A stretch of 64,000 nt of DNA from Adenophora triphylla var. japonica (taxonomy: Eukaryota; Streptophyta; Magnoliopsida; Asterales; Campanulaceae). The stretch lies in NCBI GenBank assembly GCA_022495995.1, contig JAFEMH010000336.1:587001-651000 (forward strand). The letters run 5' to 3'. Below, one piece after another: positions 23,464 through 37,900 of this stretch (position 1 is the first letter of the stretch; every line of letters begins with the position of its first letter). The translations under genes and the position numbers were made by a program. The notes under the pieces were generated by a model. The model worked only from the letters and a program-made list of their open reading frames with translations, ran no database searches and had not been told where the DNA came from.

Positions 23464-23948
23464 GTGGCCCCCAACTTTCGAGTTGACTCCGTCGACTTGG
23501 AAGTTAAGAAGATTTCTTTGCCAAAAATTGCTTTACTCGAAGCTCGATACTTGTCTTTGAAGCAGGTCGACCGTGATGACGTGGCAATATCCTGATCGTT
23601 GGTGACGGACGGTTGGAGATGAAGGAGCGCCGAATTTTGTCATCATTGCTACTCTGACGCTTGGAACTCCTTCTCGAAAACCGTTTCGGCTATTAATTTT
23701 GGAAAATCAATTTTGATTTTCTTTTCCCTTTCCAAATTTAGGAAAATATATATACTCAGAATTCTTCCCCATTTCAAACTCTTATCGTTTTCAACTTCTT
23801 CTTCACCGGCGATAATCACTTTAATAGCAGCAAGATTTAAGCCCAGCTCTCGGATTCATCAGCGAACTCCCTTTCTGCAATCGATTAAGGTATTTTCCTT
23901 GTATCCTTGCTTTAGGGCTTTGATTTGTGCACTGTCTTTATTTTCGCC

Positions 23949-26900
23949 ATGGCTAGGACCTTTAGTTGTGAACCAGGAGCATGGTACGGCTATTGCACTG
24001 TAAATCGTAGAGCATGTAAGAACGTGAACGGTGAGTGGAAAGTGATGTCCTTAGATGAGTGTGCCTCCATTTTGACTAATTGGGGGTTGAATTACACTGA
24101 GATAGGGTTGCCCATTGTAGGAGAAGTTGAAAATGTGGTGACTGACGACTCGAATGTCGTTGCCTTTCATCTATTTCATGAATTGCTTGACCACATCACC
24201 TTGTTTTATGTTAGGGACGTCCAAAAGCCCTCCTTTCTTAGAAATAGGATAGGTTTTCCAGGGGAGTCTAGGTCGCCCTTAGGTAGGTCGACTGAACTTG
24301 ATCATAGGGTGACTCCCTGCTTCCTCTTTTGCTTGTACGAGATATGGCGACTCAAGAAGGAAATTGCCTCAACTTCTTCAGTCCTCGAATCGTCGACGCC
24401 TTTGGGTCCAATGTGGTGCCAGCAAGAATGAGAGGGGCTATGTTCCCAAAGGGCCATTACGAGGCAACAAGAACTCGCCCTCTAGGTATAGCATGATATG
24501 GGATTTTTGTGGGGTGAGTAAGGAGGATTACAGGGGTTACTATTTACACTCGAAGGAATTTTTGAAGCTATTCAGTCGTCCTTTACCACGAGATGCCACT
24601 AAGGTAGCATTCTTCTATGGTCGGGTTCGTTCTTTGGTCTTAGGTTGCCCCTTGATCCATTCATAAATGAATTTTGGAGTGTGCCAATGCCCTTCCCCTT
24701 CAACTCGGAGCCAATGCACAGTAGGGTCCTTGTGTGTTTTGCTATGGTGTGCAGGTTCTTGGGGTATGAACCTTGCATGAGGGTGTTCAAGGAATTTTTC
24801 ACCATCAAATACAGTGGGGAGGATATGAGTATCAGTACCCCTTCTAAACCCAAATCTCCCAAACTCTTTACTAACCTCCCCAATAAGCACAGTGGTTGGA
24901 ACTCGCATGTGGTAGTGGTAGAGAGTAGGTTAGGATGGGAATTTCCATTGCCCAATGATGAGGACCGGAAGCGCAGTAGATGAGGGAGATTTTTGGGAGC
25001 CGTCTTGGCATCTTAGCTTGTACAAAACCTTATGTAGGTTAGTTGAGAAAAGGCCCATCAGCTGGGAGAGCTTGCTCACTACTAAATACAACTTTATGGC
25101 GGCTGGAATGATGCCTGGAGATGGAGCGGTAGAGCCTCTTATTCCTGTGTTGAGGGGTCAAATATACCCTGACTAGATAACTCATCACTTGGGTAAGTTT
25201 GGAGATGTGTGCCAACTTTGCAAGAAAAGCAAAGACTACTGCAAAACCAACGGGGAGCATGCTGGTGGTAAGATTTCTTTATTCAGCCCTTCTCTTTACT
25301 CGTCCTCTATAGGTATGCTTGTAAGTATATGTAATTTTCTTGTATGTAGCATTTGCCTTGGGTGAGTCAGTTATAGGTTGAACTTGACTTTCGTACATAG
25401 CTAGCTCGTGCACAGAGTTTCATGTGTAGAATGATTAGCTCGTCTATAATTAACTCGCTCATAGGATAATCGAGTCGGTCATACTGGGTTCACACATAGA
25501 ATTTTCTGCTCGTATATAGAACTTTTTGCTCGTATGTAGAACTTTTAGTTCGTACATTGAACCTTTAGCTCGTACATAGAACTTTTATTCGTATGTCGAT
25601 TTAACACTTGTCCACTTGAATCTTTGTTGCGATCGACTCCTGAACAAAGAGGCTAACATGGGCCGCATCTTGGTGGTGGCGAGACGGAAGAAATCAAAGA
25701 AAGACCACGGAAAAGCCAACGCTCGAGCTCACGGGCGAGAGGAAGCCACGATAAGGACCGGCTTGCTTGCCAAAGACAACATAGGGTTGGTGCCAATGGA
25801 AGGGGTAGAAGAAGAAGATCCCTTCTTGAGTGGTACCCGATCCGTGAGTCTTTGCGAGATGGAGGCGCCGAGTCATCCAAGTCGGCGAAAGCAACCCCGA
25901 GCTCCGACCCAATTCAGGAGGTCAACATGGATACCTCGGGAGCTAATATGGCGGGATCCATCCCTTTGAATGTGGTGGAGATCGAGGATGATGTCATGGA
26001 AGAGATTGATGATCAAGCTCTGAATACAAGGAAGAGGCTGAGATCTGGAAAGGGTAAGGACGTTTCCTCTAGCCAAACTCTTCCATCTCCTCCACCTTCC
26101 TCCCATCCCATCCAAGAGTCTGTTGAAGAGATGATGCGAAGATTGAGTGATGTCCCCTCTTTAGAGGGAATTAACTGCATGAGTCGCTCCTATCCAGCCA
26201 TGAACTTGGGACAAGTCATTGTGAGGAGGGCTGTAGATGTGAGCCTGCTGGCCCAGTTTGCTGACAAGGGAATGGCGCCTGAGGAGTTCTCGGCTCGAGC
26301 TGGACTTGCTCATTGCGAGGTAAGTCTTTACTTCCATTTTCTTTTTAGTCGCTTATTCTTTTACTCGACCAACTGAAGTCTCGAGCTAACACTTCTTTGT
26401 TTTCTCTGGAATGCAGAATCTTACCATGATCGAGCAGGCCAAAAGCTCTTGGAGGGCCTCCATTGAAAGGGAGAGGCAGGCCCTTAAAGACTTGTCCAAG
26501 AAGACCCAGGCTTTCAACGATCTCAAGGAGGCACATAACGATCCGGATGCCTCCTATGATGCCTTGAAGCTTCGCAGATCGATACAAAGGCGGAGAAGGA
26601 TAAAGCCTTAGAAGATCAAGGCCTCAACGCGCGGGTTGATGAATTGACTACGAGAGAGATGCCGATCGTTTGGAGCTTGATAAGGCCAAGAAGGAGCTGG
26701 CCCTTGTTTCTCGAGATCCTTCAAGAGAGAGACTCCTTTTTGACCAAGCCGAACGAGGAGCACAATGCTTTGCTAGAGCTATATGGAAGGAGGATCTCAA
26801 GGCCGCGGTAAGAAAGGCATTGATCGGTTTAAAGAGGGAGATGAATACTTTGATTCTATCATTGCCAAAGCTAGGGGATTCACAGGCTGGGCAAACGTCA

Positions 26901-27304
26901 CATGGCTCGTCGGGCCTTAGTCGACCACGATTCAGAGTTTCCTTGGACCCGGCTCGCTCAATGGGCATATGCTCCTCAATATGACATGGCGGTAGAGGGG
27001 GCCATTCATTGGTGCCTTATAATGAGGATGACCTAGCCCACATTGCCCGAGAAGATAAAGAGGAGCATTGTGAGCCTTGGGTAGCTCCGGAGCCGGCCCC
27101 AGACCTTTGACATAGCTTTACAAGAGCTTGCCGATATGGATGAGCGAGGAGGACATGGAGGAGGAGGGTGAGTTCGACCATCGGGTCTTCTCGGAGTCGG
27201 GTAAACCTTTGAGCCCTCAACAACAAGGAGATGAAGAGGGTCGAGCTGCTGCGACGACCAAGGCGCGTCGGCCGGGACTCCCGAAACTTTCGCTAAATTT
27301 GTAA
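23949..27304 (+). pseudogene. Antisense gene of Tat copy 2 (Transposase_28-like), decayed
   Basis: It starts with ATG at 23949 (MARTFSCEPGAWYGYC). Exon 1 runs to about 25270 (GEHAGG followed by gtaaga), exon 2 from about 25630 to 26320 (ends HCE before gtaagt), and exon 3 from about 26417 to 27304. Compared with copy 3 it has several frameshifts in exon 1 (for example near 24320 and 24400) and more in exon 3. The exon and intron positions agree with the other two copies, so the introns predate these insertions. Intron 1 (about 25270-25630) contains the 'tagaacttttagctcgtaca' repeats. Confidence 0.8.
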
Positions 27305-27559
27305 TGAACAAGTTCCAAACAATGTTTTTGTTTTTGGTTTTAACATTATTCGAATGCCTTGGCCCGTTTTGGGAGGCAAAATATTTTTGTAAATTAATTT
27401 TGTCTAAGTCTTAGCCCGTTTTGGGAGACTTATTTTTATCGTATTGACTTTTGTTTCCGAATGTTGCATGCTTTTCATTCCATATTGTATGTCGAGCTAG
27501 ATGTAGATAATATAAATGAGTTAATTTGAGCCAAAGGCGACTTGATCTTGTTGGTGTAG

Positions 27560-27945
27560 TCGACCTCGGACTTGATTAACTTTTTGTGAACGAGATTGAC
27601 CATAAGTCAAACCTGTTCATCCTTTGAACTGATTAAGAATCGAGTTAATTGGAACGAAGTCGACTAAGAGTCGGACTTGTTAAATGAACAAAGCTGATTT
27701 AGAATCGAGCTAAGATGAACTGACTAAGAGTCGAGTTAAGATGAACTGACTAAGGGTCGAGCTCATTAGAACAAAGTCGACTAAGAGTCGGACTTGTTAA
27801 ATAAACAAAGGCGATTTAAGAATCGAGCTATGGTCGAGCTCATTAAAACAAAGTCGACTAAGAGTCGAGCTTGTTAAATAAACAAAGCCGATTGAGAATC
27901 GAGCTTGTTGGAGCGAGGCGACTAAGAGTCGAGCTTGTTGGCGTT
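27560..27945. repeat. ~31 bp tandem repeats, Tat copy 2
   Basis: Inverse of the block at 50885-51240: 'gaacaaagtcgactaagagt' followed by 'cggacttgttaaat' and variants, about a dozen units. It separates the 3' end of the antisense gene from the 3' end of pol. I see no gene between 27305 and 28057. Confidence 0.8.
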
Positions 27946-28057
27946 AATGTAACACTATGCTTGATGGAATGAGCGCACTTTTTATTGAAGTAGGAAACAT
28001 GCTTACATCATCTTGAAACTAGAACTTAACACAAACTTGAACTTTGGAAACTGAAAG

Positions 28058-31000
28058 CTAGAAGTAGTATTTGATGAGGTGAGTAGCATGCCAAGGATGT
28101 TTCAACTCGTCACCTCCGGGATGAGCTATCATGTAGGTTCCTTCTTTGACGACTCGCGTAACCACATATGGACCTTCCCAGTTAGGAGATAGCTTGTTCT
28201 TTGGGTCCTTCTACCCGTTGCCTCAATCTTTCTCAACACGTAATCTCCAACTTGGAATGACCTTGCCTTGACCTTCTTGTCGTGGTAACTCTTAGTTCAT
28301 TGTTTGTAGTTGACCATTCGGAGAGTAAGTGTTTCTCGCTTCTCGTCGATTAGATCCGGGTCGATCAATCTGTTGGTATCATTTTGCTCTGATTGAAGAA
28401 AGTCACTCTAGCGATGGGAATCGAGCTCGGCGGAGTGCCGTAGCCTCGACCCATATGTGAGTGCAAGGGGTTTCCCAGTAGGCCCCCGAGTGGTTGTACG
28501 GACTGCCCAAAGAGCAAGTGGGAGTTCGTCCAACCAGTTGTTGCGTCGACCTACGAGTCCTGTCTTGAGTGATGATAGGACAAGTTTATTTGCTGCCTCA
28601 GCTTGCCCATTTCCTTGAGGATATGCGACAGAAGATTGCCAATGCTTGATTCCTACCCGATTCATCTCTGCTTCGAAGGCTCTTGAGCGTAGTCCGTTGT
28701 CGAGATACTATGGCTCTTGGAAAACCAAATCGGCACCAAATGAAATCATGAATGAAGTTTATAGCATTCTCCTCCGTGATGCGAGCTAATGGTTTGGCCT
28801 CGACCCATTTAGTGAAGTAATCTATGGCCACGATCACATACTTGCAATTTCCTCGGGCGGGAGGGAAGGGTCCAATCAAGTCGACGCCCCACATGTCGAA
28901 TGGCCAGCCGATCACGAGTGCGCTTCATTGTAGGCATGTGAGGTAAGTTGGCAAACCTTTGGCATTGATCACATTCTTGAACAAAGTTGTGAGTGTCGGC
29001 TCTCATATGTGGCCGATAGTATCCCAAAGTGATTAACTTGTGCAAGAGTCCACGGCCCCGGTGTCCACCACAGATCCCATGTGTACTTCATGTATCAATA
29101 GGGCGACCTCTTGAGGGTGGATGCACTTTAGTAATGGCCGAGTATAGGATCTTACGAGCAATTCGCCTCCTTGAATGACATATCTCGGAGCTTTCTTTTT
29201 GATAGCTCGAGCCTTCTTCTCGATCCTGCAGCGGCTCGCCACTTTGCAAGTATGCTTTCATTTCCTCGATCCAACACTTCTCCACGAGTCCAATTTCTTG
29301 AGGATCATCTATGCACTGAATTTTTACCCTCTCATAAGCTGGATTTTCGAGGAAGGAGATAGGCTCGCCATGTGGCTCATCTGAAGTAGCCAGTTTCGAA
29401 AGGAGGTCGGCCCGGCTCGTTATCTTCTCTTCCAATCCTTTGAATCTCCCAAAATTCTAAGTCCTTTATCAGTTCTTTCACCCAGTCGCGGTATTTGATG
29501 AGAGTAGAGCGAGTACTTCGTATTCGCCTGCGACTGGTTGACTATCAATTGTGAGTCACGGTAAGCCATGATCTTAGTCGCTCCAAAACACTTGGCGTAT
29601 TCGATAGGCTGCAATCAAGGCTTCATATTCGACTTGGTTGTTGGAAGCGTCAAATTTGAACCTTAGCGATTCCTCGTATACGAGTCCCAGGACTACAGCT
29701 CGAGCCAAGACAATTCCGGCTCCACGACATTTTTGGTTGCGACCCGTCGAATAGACCTTCCAACAATCGACGGGTAGAGCGATGGCGACTTGTGACTCTG
29801 GCTCTTTCCCTTTGCCCTTTTCTTTTGGAGCTCGGCGCTCGTCGTCATCCTCCTTGGTGAACGTAAGCTCGACCAAGAAGTCGGCTAGAGCTTGAGCCTT
29901 CAACGCCTTTCGAGGTCGATACTCAATGTCAAATTCGGTGAGGGCAATTGACCAATTGAGGAGTCGACACGAACTCTCGGAGCTTGTGCGGTATTTTTCT
30001 TAAGGGAGCATTGGTAAGAACCACGATTGGATGAGCCGAGAAAATAAGCTTCTCGTAACTTTCTTGAAGCTACGACTAGGGCATAAGCAACTTTCTCAGC
30101 GTTGTAATACACCTTTCCACGTCAAAGCTTTGCGATGTAGTACACTGGCTTTTGAAGCCCTTCATCCTCTCTAATCAAGCGGCATTTGCCTGGACTTGTC
30201 TCCGCGAGATAGATAAACAAACAATGTCTCACCGGTTGTCGGGCTACTCAAGAGAGGTGGAGTAGCGAGATAATCTTTCCAATTCTTGGAAACGACGAAT
30301 GACATTCGATCGTCCATTAAAGCTTTTCGTCCCCCTTAATGCTTTGAAGAAAGGGAGAGACCTCTCTGGCGACTTTGATATGAAACGGCGAGAGGCTGCT
30401 ACCCTTCCATTAAGTCATTTGCATCTCTTTGATAGTAGTGGGAGCCTTCATGTCGACTAGAGCCTTGATCTTCTCGGATTAGCCTCTATGCCCCTCGAGA
30501 TACCATGAATCCCGAGAACTTGCCGAGTACTGACTCCAGGAATACACATTCTGCTAGGATTGAGCTTCATGTCGTTTGCTCGTAAATTGGAGAATGTCTC
30601 CTTTAGGTCGACTACGTGACTCCCGGTCTTGGTTTGAATGACCATGTCGTCAACGTAAGCCTCCATATTTCGACCAATTTGCGAGGCAAAGACTTTGTTC
30701 ACCATTCTCGATAAGTGGCTCTGCATTCTTCAATCCAAAAGGCATCATATTGTAGCATTAGATGCCTCCATTTGCTTGAAATCTTTGTCTTGACTATATC
30801 ATCCTCGTGCATCTTAATCTGGTGGTATCCCGAGTAGCGTCGAGAAGCGAGGGTGGAGTGCCCGGCCGTAGAATCACGCGACTTGTCGATCCTTGGAAGG
30901 GGATAAGCTGTCTTTTGGGCATGCGAGGTTCAAAGTGGTGAAGTCGACACACATCCAGCCATTTGCCGTTTGATTTCTTCACCATGACCACGTTGGCCGG

Positions 31001-34000
31001 CCGAGGTTGTATGAGCGGCCTCTTTGATTATACCTGCACTCAAAAGTTTTTTGTACCTCGGCTTTTATAGCCTCTTCCTTGTCGCGAGCAAAAGCTTCTC
31101 AATTTACGGGGCCTAGGCTTAATGGTCGGGTTGACTTCGAGTCGATGAACAGCGACCTCCTCCTTGATTCCCCTCATGTCTTCTACTCTCCATGCGAAGA
31201 CATCACGCTTTCTTTGAGTAGCTTGATGATTTACTGCTCGCTCCTCAGGCGATAAGCTGCTTTCCAATTTGAATTTTTTTGGTCGGGGTAGGAAGAGTTG
31301 GTGATGATTGACTCCGGCTCATCTACGGACTTCTAACTCGAGGCCCATCTACGAGCTGCGAGTTTCTACTATGATCTCCTAACCTTTTTGTCTTTTCTTT
31401 AGCTCCCAAATGCGGAGCTTCCTCTGCTATCATATCCATCGAGCTTGTCTGCGGCCTCGTTGGTGGTGGCCCCAGAGTTATTGTCGATGCGGAGGCATAG
31501 GTTGCCTATGAGGACTTGATCGACCCATAACTATGCGAATCGACCTCGAGTAGTGTTAGAGTGACGTGTCGACTCAAGCGTGACCTCGTCATTTGAGCGA
31601 TAAGGTCGACTCTTCCACGACCTCGGTGATTGTTGATAATCGAGTAGTCTTGGTGGCTGGGACAACTTCAAGTAGCCATCAGGAGTCTCAATTTCTAGCT
31701 CCCTTTTCGTTCTTTCTCTTAGAATATGATCCAGGTATGCTCGAGCTGCGCCTTGTACACAACCCACTCCAGCAGGTGTGAGGAACTTTACTTGCTGGTG
31801 AGGAATTGAGGCTACCATTCCAAGAGCGACCTGTCCAGGAATTCCAAGGATGGCTGCATAGTCACTATTTACATCAATCACAATAAATTGTACCTTTGAG
31901 ACAACCACGAGGGGTGCGGCCTAAGTCGGCGTCGAGCGCTATCGGCCTTTAGCATCTACTCGATGGTTGGTGAAGCCTTCGGCCTACCATCATATCTTTC
32001 CAAGCGCTCGTCATTAAGACCCGTCTCCTTAAAAGTCTTGTAAAACAAAACATCCTTGCAGGCCCCAGGTGTCGACTAAGAAGTACTGCACAAATGGTAC
32101 ATGCGTCTATGAGGACACGGGATGACGAGAACTTGCTCCACACCGCCATATTAGTTGCCAATTCATGGGGGTAGAAGGCGGTGCCTCATCTCGATTTCTC
32201 TCCTTGGAGGCACGTGTGGGGCCTTATTGAGCTGGAATATCTTGTGTTTGATGGCTAGGTGTTGCTTGCTTGTTCGGTGATAACCGAGTCCGGTCTAGGC
32301 ATGCCTAGAGTCCTGGTTGCCCACTGCTTGGCCGCTCGCCTCCTCCGGCTTGAGGTCTCTTCCACATAAGCGTCGAGTCTCCACAGTCGACCATTCTTTG
32401 TATAATGCGCTTCAAACCCGAAGCAATCCTCGTAAGATGACCGGTGTCTTTGTGGTAGTCACAATATTCTTTGTTGTCCACTTAAATTTGTTGCACTGGG
32501 TTCATTGGGGCGAGGTGGAGCTAGCTCGACGGCATTCGTGATCTCGGTTCGACTCACCGTAAGGGAGTGAAAGCTTCGGGCACCTTCTGTTGCCCTGGAT
32601 TACATTCTTTCCGTTCTTATTGTTCCCCCATTCTTGTTGGAGTCCTTCTTGTCATCGGCGACCTCCACTTTGGGGCTCTTACCATTCTTCTTCTCCTTCC
32701 TTTCCTCGGCAAGGGCGACATTATATACCTTCTCGAACAACTCTGTCGAGTTGTCCTTGTCGAGGCTGAGCTCGCATCAGTGTAACCTGGCTTGAGGAAA
32801 TACCGTTTCGGAAGCGTTGATGACCTCCCTATCGGTGATGTCTTCCTCTATCTTATCGACCATTTCTTTGAACTTGGTAGAAGTAGCTCATCGAGCTTTC
32901 ATTCTTCGCTGCACCAGGTTATTCGGGTGCCGCGACGGTTGTCTTAAAGCTCCTGCGGTCGAGAAGCGATCTAAGAACTTTGTCCTGAAGCCTGTCCAGT
33001 GGTGATGCTATCGGCGGCCAAACCATTGAACCCAGTTAAAGCCGCCCCGGTAAGTGTGCTTAGGAGAGCTTTGCACATGTTGTCATCTTCGTGGCGACAA
33101 AGCACATAGTGGCCTCCGGATGTTGTATGTGACTCTTTGCATTGGTGGATCTGAATATTTCTCGAGAAGGCGGCTGAAGGTAGGAGGAGGTCGACTATCT
33201 CTGATTTCTTTGGAGAAGGGTCGAAGAGTAAAGTCAGTCGTTCGGCCTTTCCAATCTCCTTTTTCTTCTCCTCCTCCCATTGTTCGAACTTCTTTTTCAT
33301 CAGCAGCCGTTCCACTTGCATCGGGTCTTTCATCTCTGGAGGGGAGCGACATTCGATCTCGGCCTTCACTCCTGGGAGGAGTCACTGCCTACTCCTCACT
33401 GTCTACATGGGAATTGGCCCTCTGATCGGCGGGATCTATGCTGTTACTTCTTTGAGGCGACTGCGCCTCTCGGCCCAACAGATGGCGACTGCGCTGTCAT
33501 ATCAGTGGCGACTGCGCCTCTCACTCTCTTATAGGCGACTGCGCCCATTCCTGTCTCTTTGAGATCACGATCTTTGCGTTCGGGCTGGAGAAACATGCAC
33601 ATTTACATTGGTGTTAGGCTGAGTCCTCAAATCAGATTGAGCCTCCTGCTCTGTTTCTATTGGTGGCCCTTAGGTCGTTACTCGGCACATGTACGATAGT
33701 AGGGGCTCTACGAACTATCTGTTGTCTCCATTACGTCCCACACCTTCATTTGGCCTCATACTCCTAACTTTGTTGTCCATTAGAGACACAGTACGATCCA
33801 TTCTTTCGGGCGTAAATCGGCTGCTCTGCCTCTTCCATAAGCTATTAAGTCGGCCAAAATGCGGGCCCTTTCTAACATCATCTCCTTCTTGCTCATAGGG
33901 TTGGTGGAGGGACTGCCTGTTTCCAACAGTTCACACGGCGGTGGGACGTTTAGGAGGTGGAGCTCCTTGCCCGTCCATGTGCCTTTTGCCTCTCCTTGTG

Positions 34001-34181
34001 TCGGGCGAGCCCACGCCATCAACGGGCATGCTGGTAGAGCGCGTGGCTCTACCGTGAGGGCGGTTTGGTGGGGAGAGGCAAATTCAAGTTTCAGCATTTG
34101 CATTTGCATTAGTGTTGTTGTTGTTGTTCACTTCTTCATGCCCAGTGAAGCCTCGAATGCGTGTCCGTCTGAAGTCACCAT
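28058..34181 (-). pseudogene. gag-pol remnant of Tat copy 2
   Basis: It starts at ATG 34181 and ends at the stop at 28058-28060. All domains of the copy 3 polyprotein can be followed in order: gag (around 33400-32950), CCHC-like region, protease, RT (YVDD near 30630), both RNase H regions (around 30100 and 29600), and integrase (29250-28060). The reading frame breaks dozens of times by small insertions and deletions, so no domain is open for its full length. Changes cluster in short scrambled patches between long well-conserved stretches. Confidence 0.85.
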
Positions 34182-34240
34182 TGTTGTAGGTTGTTGAAAA
34201 TTTTAAGGTCAAGTTGAAGCACGATTCCGTGATGGAACAG

Positions 34241-34956
34241 CGATCTTTGCGAAGGAATGTGCTTATCAATCTTCCTCACGTGGCAGGGGGCCCGATCACT
34301 TGGCTCCTTGACACAGCAGAACCCACGGACCAGCGGGATGTGTCTCGGCGAAGGCAGCTCGGGCGTGAGAGTAAGATCACGGTTGTATATAGCTCAAAAT
34401 GTATTGAATAATGAACTCACGAATACAAAATGGCGGTTACCTTTCACCGTTTGGTAGTGATAGTATTTATAGGCATGAGTGATGTATTTTTGGGAGGCGG
34501 CATGTCTCCCCAGAGATTGTAGCGGCGGTTTACTTGGACAATTGTGGCCAGGCACGTGTCTATAACGGTCACTGATTTGTAGGGATCTTGATTGGCTTGA
34601 GCATTGATTGACCAAATAAGCCGGCAGCAGGGAGTGTGGTCGTCACTTTTTCTTGAGAAGTTAGGTCGAGGTCGCCACTCGTGGAATGGTGGGCACCGAT
34701 TTGTCGAGGTAGAGCACGTGGTTCGTGACCCGAATAGTGGCATGGATCAGCGTAGTCGGACTAAGTTAGGTCGGGACTCGGTAGGTCGGACTACGTAGGC
34801 TTAGTCTACCGATACTTGAGATGGGCTTTGGGCCTTGCTTTTGATTGGACCGGCCTTATGACTGGGAATGTGGAGCATCTTTCAAGGCCGGCTCCTCAGT
34901 AATCGACTTTAGCCTGTTCAGTTTCAGTTTCCAACTCGACGCTTTTGGCATGCTCA
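34241..34956 (-). mobile_element. 5' LTR of Tat copy 2, scrambled (~716 bp)
   Basis: It can be followed against the other LTRs from 'atgtgcttatcaatcttcct' (34257) to 'gcttttggcatgctca' (34956). Short patches are altered or expanded, which makes it about 55 bp longer than its relatives. The primer site inside it (34221-34240) is also damaged ('acgattccgtgatggaacag'). Confidence 0.75.
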
Positions 34957-37900
34957 TAATATATAAAAGCGTAAACATTTCAAGACCATAGGCGCAAATC
35001 ACTTCGCCACGTGGAATTTCGTATGTCGGCCACACTATGTTCACCAATTATTAGCCGCCATGTGTCACATTCAATGAAGAGTTTTATTTTAGATTTTGAT
35101 TTAAACACAAATTTTAGCTTTTAAATCCAAACAAAATATTTTTAAACGTAATAAATTCAAACTACGCGGTTCAAATCTACTTCATCCGAAAGAATGTGAT
35201 GGTGATAGAAAGTAGAAACATCAGTTCTTCGGGAGCATGCACTTTGATTTCTCTTATCATTATTCCCCATATTAGATTTTTGATTATTAGATTAGTTTAT
35301 TTTACTCTTTATTGGATTAAATTTAATTTGTTTAAATTGTATTATTCTCTCCATCCTAAAATGAATGATTTTTTTCAAAATTTAATAATCATTTTAAAAA
35401 TTTAATTTTAATCTAGAAAAAATAATAAATATTCTTTTAATTCATTTTCAAAATTTTACATTTGTAAAAATATAATGAATTATGAAAAAAAATTAAATCA
35501 AAAATTTAAAAAAGAACATTTATTTTGAGACAATAATGGTCATTCAATCTATATAATATATAAAAACGTTAAACATTTCAAGACCATACGGCGCCCGCCA
35601 CGTGGAATTCCAAGTCACTTCTATGTTTACCAATTATTAGCCGCCATGTGTCACATTCAATGGAGAGTTTTATTTTAGATTTTGATTTAAACACAAATTT
35701 TAGCTTTTAAATCCAAACAAAATATTTTTAAACGTAATAAATTCAAACTACAAATGTTTACTCAACTACATAATCCGAAAGAATGTGATGGTGGTAGAAA
35801 GTAGAAACATTGTCTTGGAGCATGCACTAATTTCTCTTATCAATATCCCCCATATTAGATTTTAGATTAGTTTATTTTTAATTTATTTGATTAAATTTAA
35901 TTTGTTTAAATTGTATTATTCTCTCCATCCTAAAATGAATGATTTTCTTCAAAATTTAATAATCATTTTAAAAATTTAATTTTAATCTAGAAAAATAATA
36001 AACATTCTTTCAATTCATTTTCAAAATTTTACATTTGTAAAAAATATAATGAATTATGAAAAAAAAAATTAAATCAAAAAAAAAATTAAAAGAACATTTA
36101 TTTTGAGACAATAATGGTCATTCAATCTGCCATATAATATATAAAAGCGTAAGGAAACATTTCAAGACCATGTACATACTCGCCACGTGGAATTTCAAGT
36201 CGGCCTCTATGTTCACCGATTATTAGCCGCCATGTGTCACATTCAATGAAGAGTTTTATTTTAGATTTTGATTTAAACACAAATTTTAGCTTTTAAATTC
36301 AAACAAAATATTTTTAAACGTAATAAATTCAAACTACAATGGCGGGTTCGGCAACTACTTCATCCTCAGAAAGAATGTGATGGTGGTAGAAAGTAGAAAC
36401 ATTGTCTTGGAGCATGCAGCGATTTCTCTTATCATTATCCCCCATATTAGATTTTTGATTATTAGATTAGTTTATTTTATTTTATTGGATTAAATTTAAT
36501 TTGTTTAATTTATATTATTCTCTCCATCCTAAAATGAATGATTTTTTTTCAAAATTTAATAATCATTTTAAAAAAATTTAATTTTAATCTAGAAAAAATA
36601 ATAAACATTCTTTTAATTCATTTCCAAAATTTTACATTTGTAAAAATATAATGAATTATGAAAAAAATTAAATCAAAAAATTTAAAAGAACATTTATTTT
36701 GAGACAATAATGGTCATTTAATCTATATAATATATAAAAAGCGTTAAACATTTCAAGACCATACGGCTCGCCACGTGGAATTTCATGTCGCACTATGTTC
36801 ACCAATTATTAGCCGCCACGTGTCACATTCAATGAAGAGTTTTATTTTAGATTTTGATTTAAACACAAATTTTAGCTTTTAAATCCAAACAAAATATTTT
36901 TAAACGTAATGAATTCAAACTACAAATGGTTTCAACTACATCATCCGAAAGAATGTGATGGTGATAGAAAAAGTAGAAACATTGTCTTCGAGCATGCATC
37001 GATTTCTCTTATCATTATTCCCTCATATTAGATTTTTGATTATTAGATTAGTTTATTTTATTTTATTGGATTAAATTTAATTTGTTTTAAATTGTATTAT
37101 TCTCTTACATCCTAAAATGAATGATTTTTTTCAAAATTTAATAATCATTTTAAAAATTTAATTTTAATCTAGAAAAATAATAAATATTCTTTTAATTCAT
37201 TTTCAAAATTTTACATTTGTAAAAATATAATGAATTATGAAAAAAAATTAAATCAAAAAATTTAAAAGAACATTTATTTTGAGACAATAATGGTCATTCA
37301 AACTATATAATATATAAAAGCGTAAACATTTCAAGACCATACACTTTCGCCACGTGGAATTCCAAATCGCCCTCTATGTTTACCAATTATTAGCCGACAT
37401 GTGTCACATTCAATGGAGAGTTTTATTTTAGATTTTGATTTAAACACAAATTTTAGCTTTTAAATCCAAACAAAATATTTTTAAACGTAATAAATTCAAA
37501 CTACGGCCGGTTCAACTACATAATCCGAAAGAATGTGATTGTGGTAGAAAGTAGAAACATTGTCTTGGAGTACATGCACTAATTTCTCTTATCAATATCC
37601 CCCATATTATATTTTAGATTAGTTTATTTTAATTTATTTGATTAAATTTAATTTGTTTAAATTGTATTATTCTCTCCATCCTAAAATGAATGATTTTCTT
37701 CAAAATTTAATAATAATTTTAAAAATTTAATTTTAATCTAGAAAAAATAATAAACATTCTTTCAATTCATTTTCAAAATTTTACATTTGTAAAAATATAA
37801 TGAATTATGAAAAAAAAAAATTAAATCAAAAAAAAATTTAAAAGAACATTTATTTCAGACAATAATGGTCATTCAATCTATATAATATATAAAAGCAAAA

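Larger units (their letters stand above)
22808..34956 (-). mobile_element. Full-length but decayed Tat (family R) retrotransposon, copy 2
   Basis: On the minus strand the order is 5' LTR (34956-34241), gag-pol (34181-28058), ~31 bp repeats, antisense gene (here on the plus strand, 23949-27304), and 3' LTR (23463-22808). The layout matches the complete element at 43868-55916. The flanks TATCC (22803-22807) and TAATA (34957-34961) do not match, and unrelated repeats lie on the two sides. Either the duplication has decayed, or the two ends come from different insertions joined by recombination or by assembly. Confidence 0.85.
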
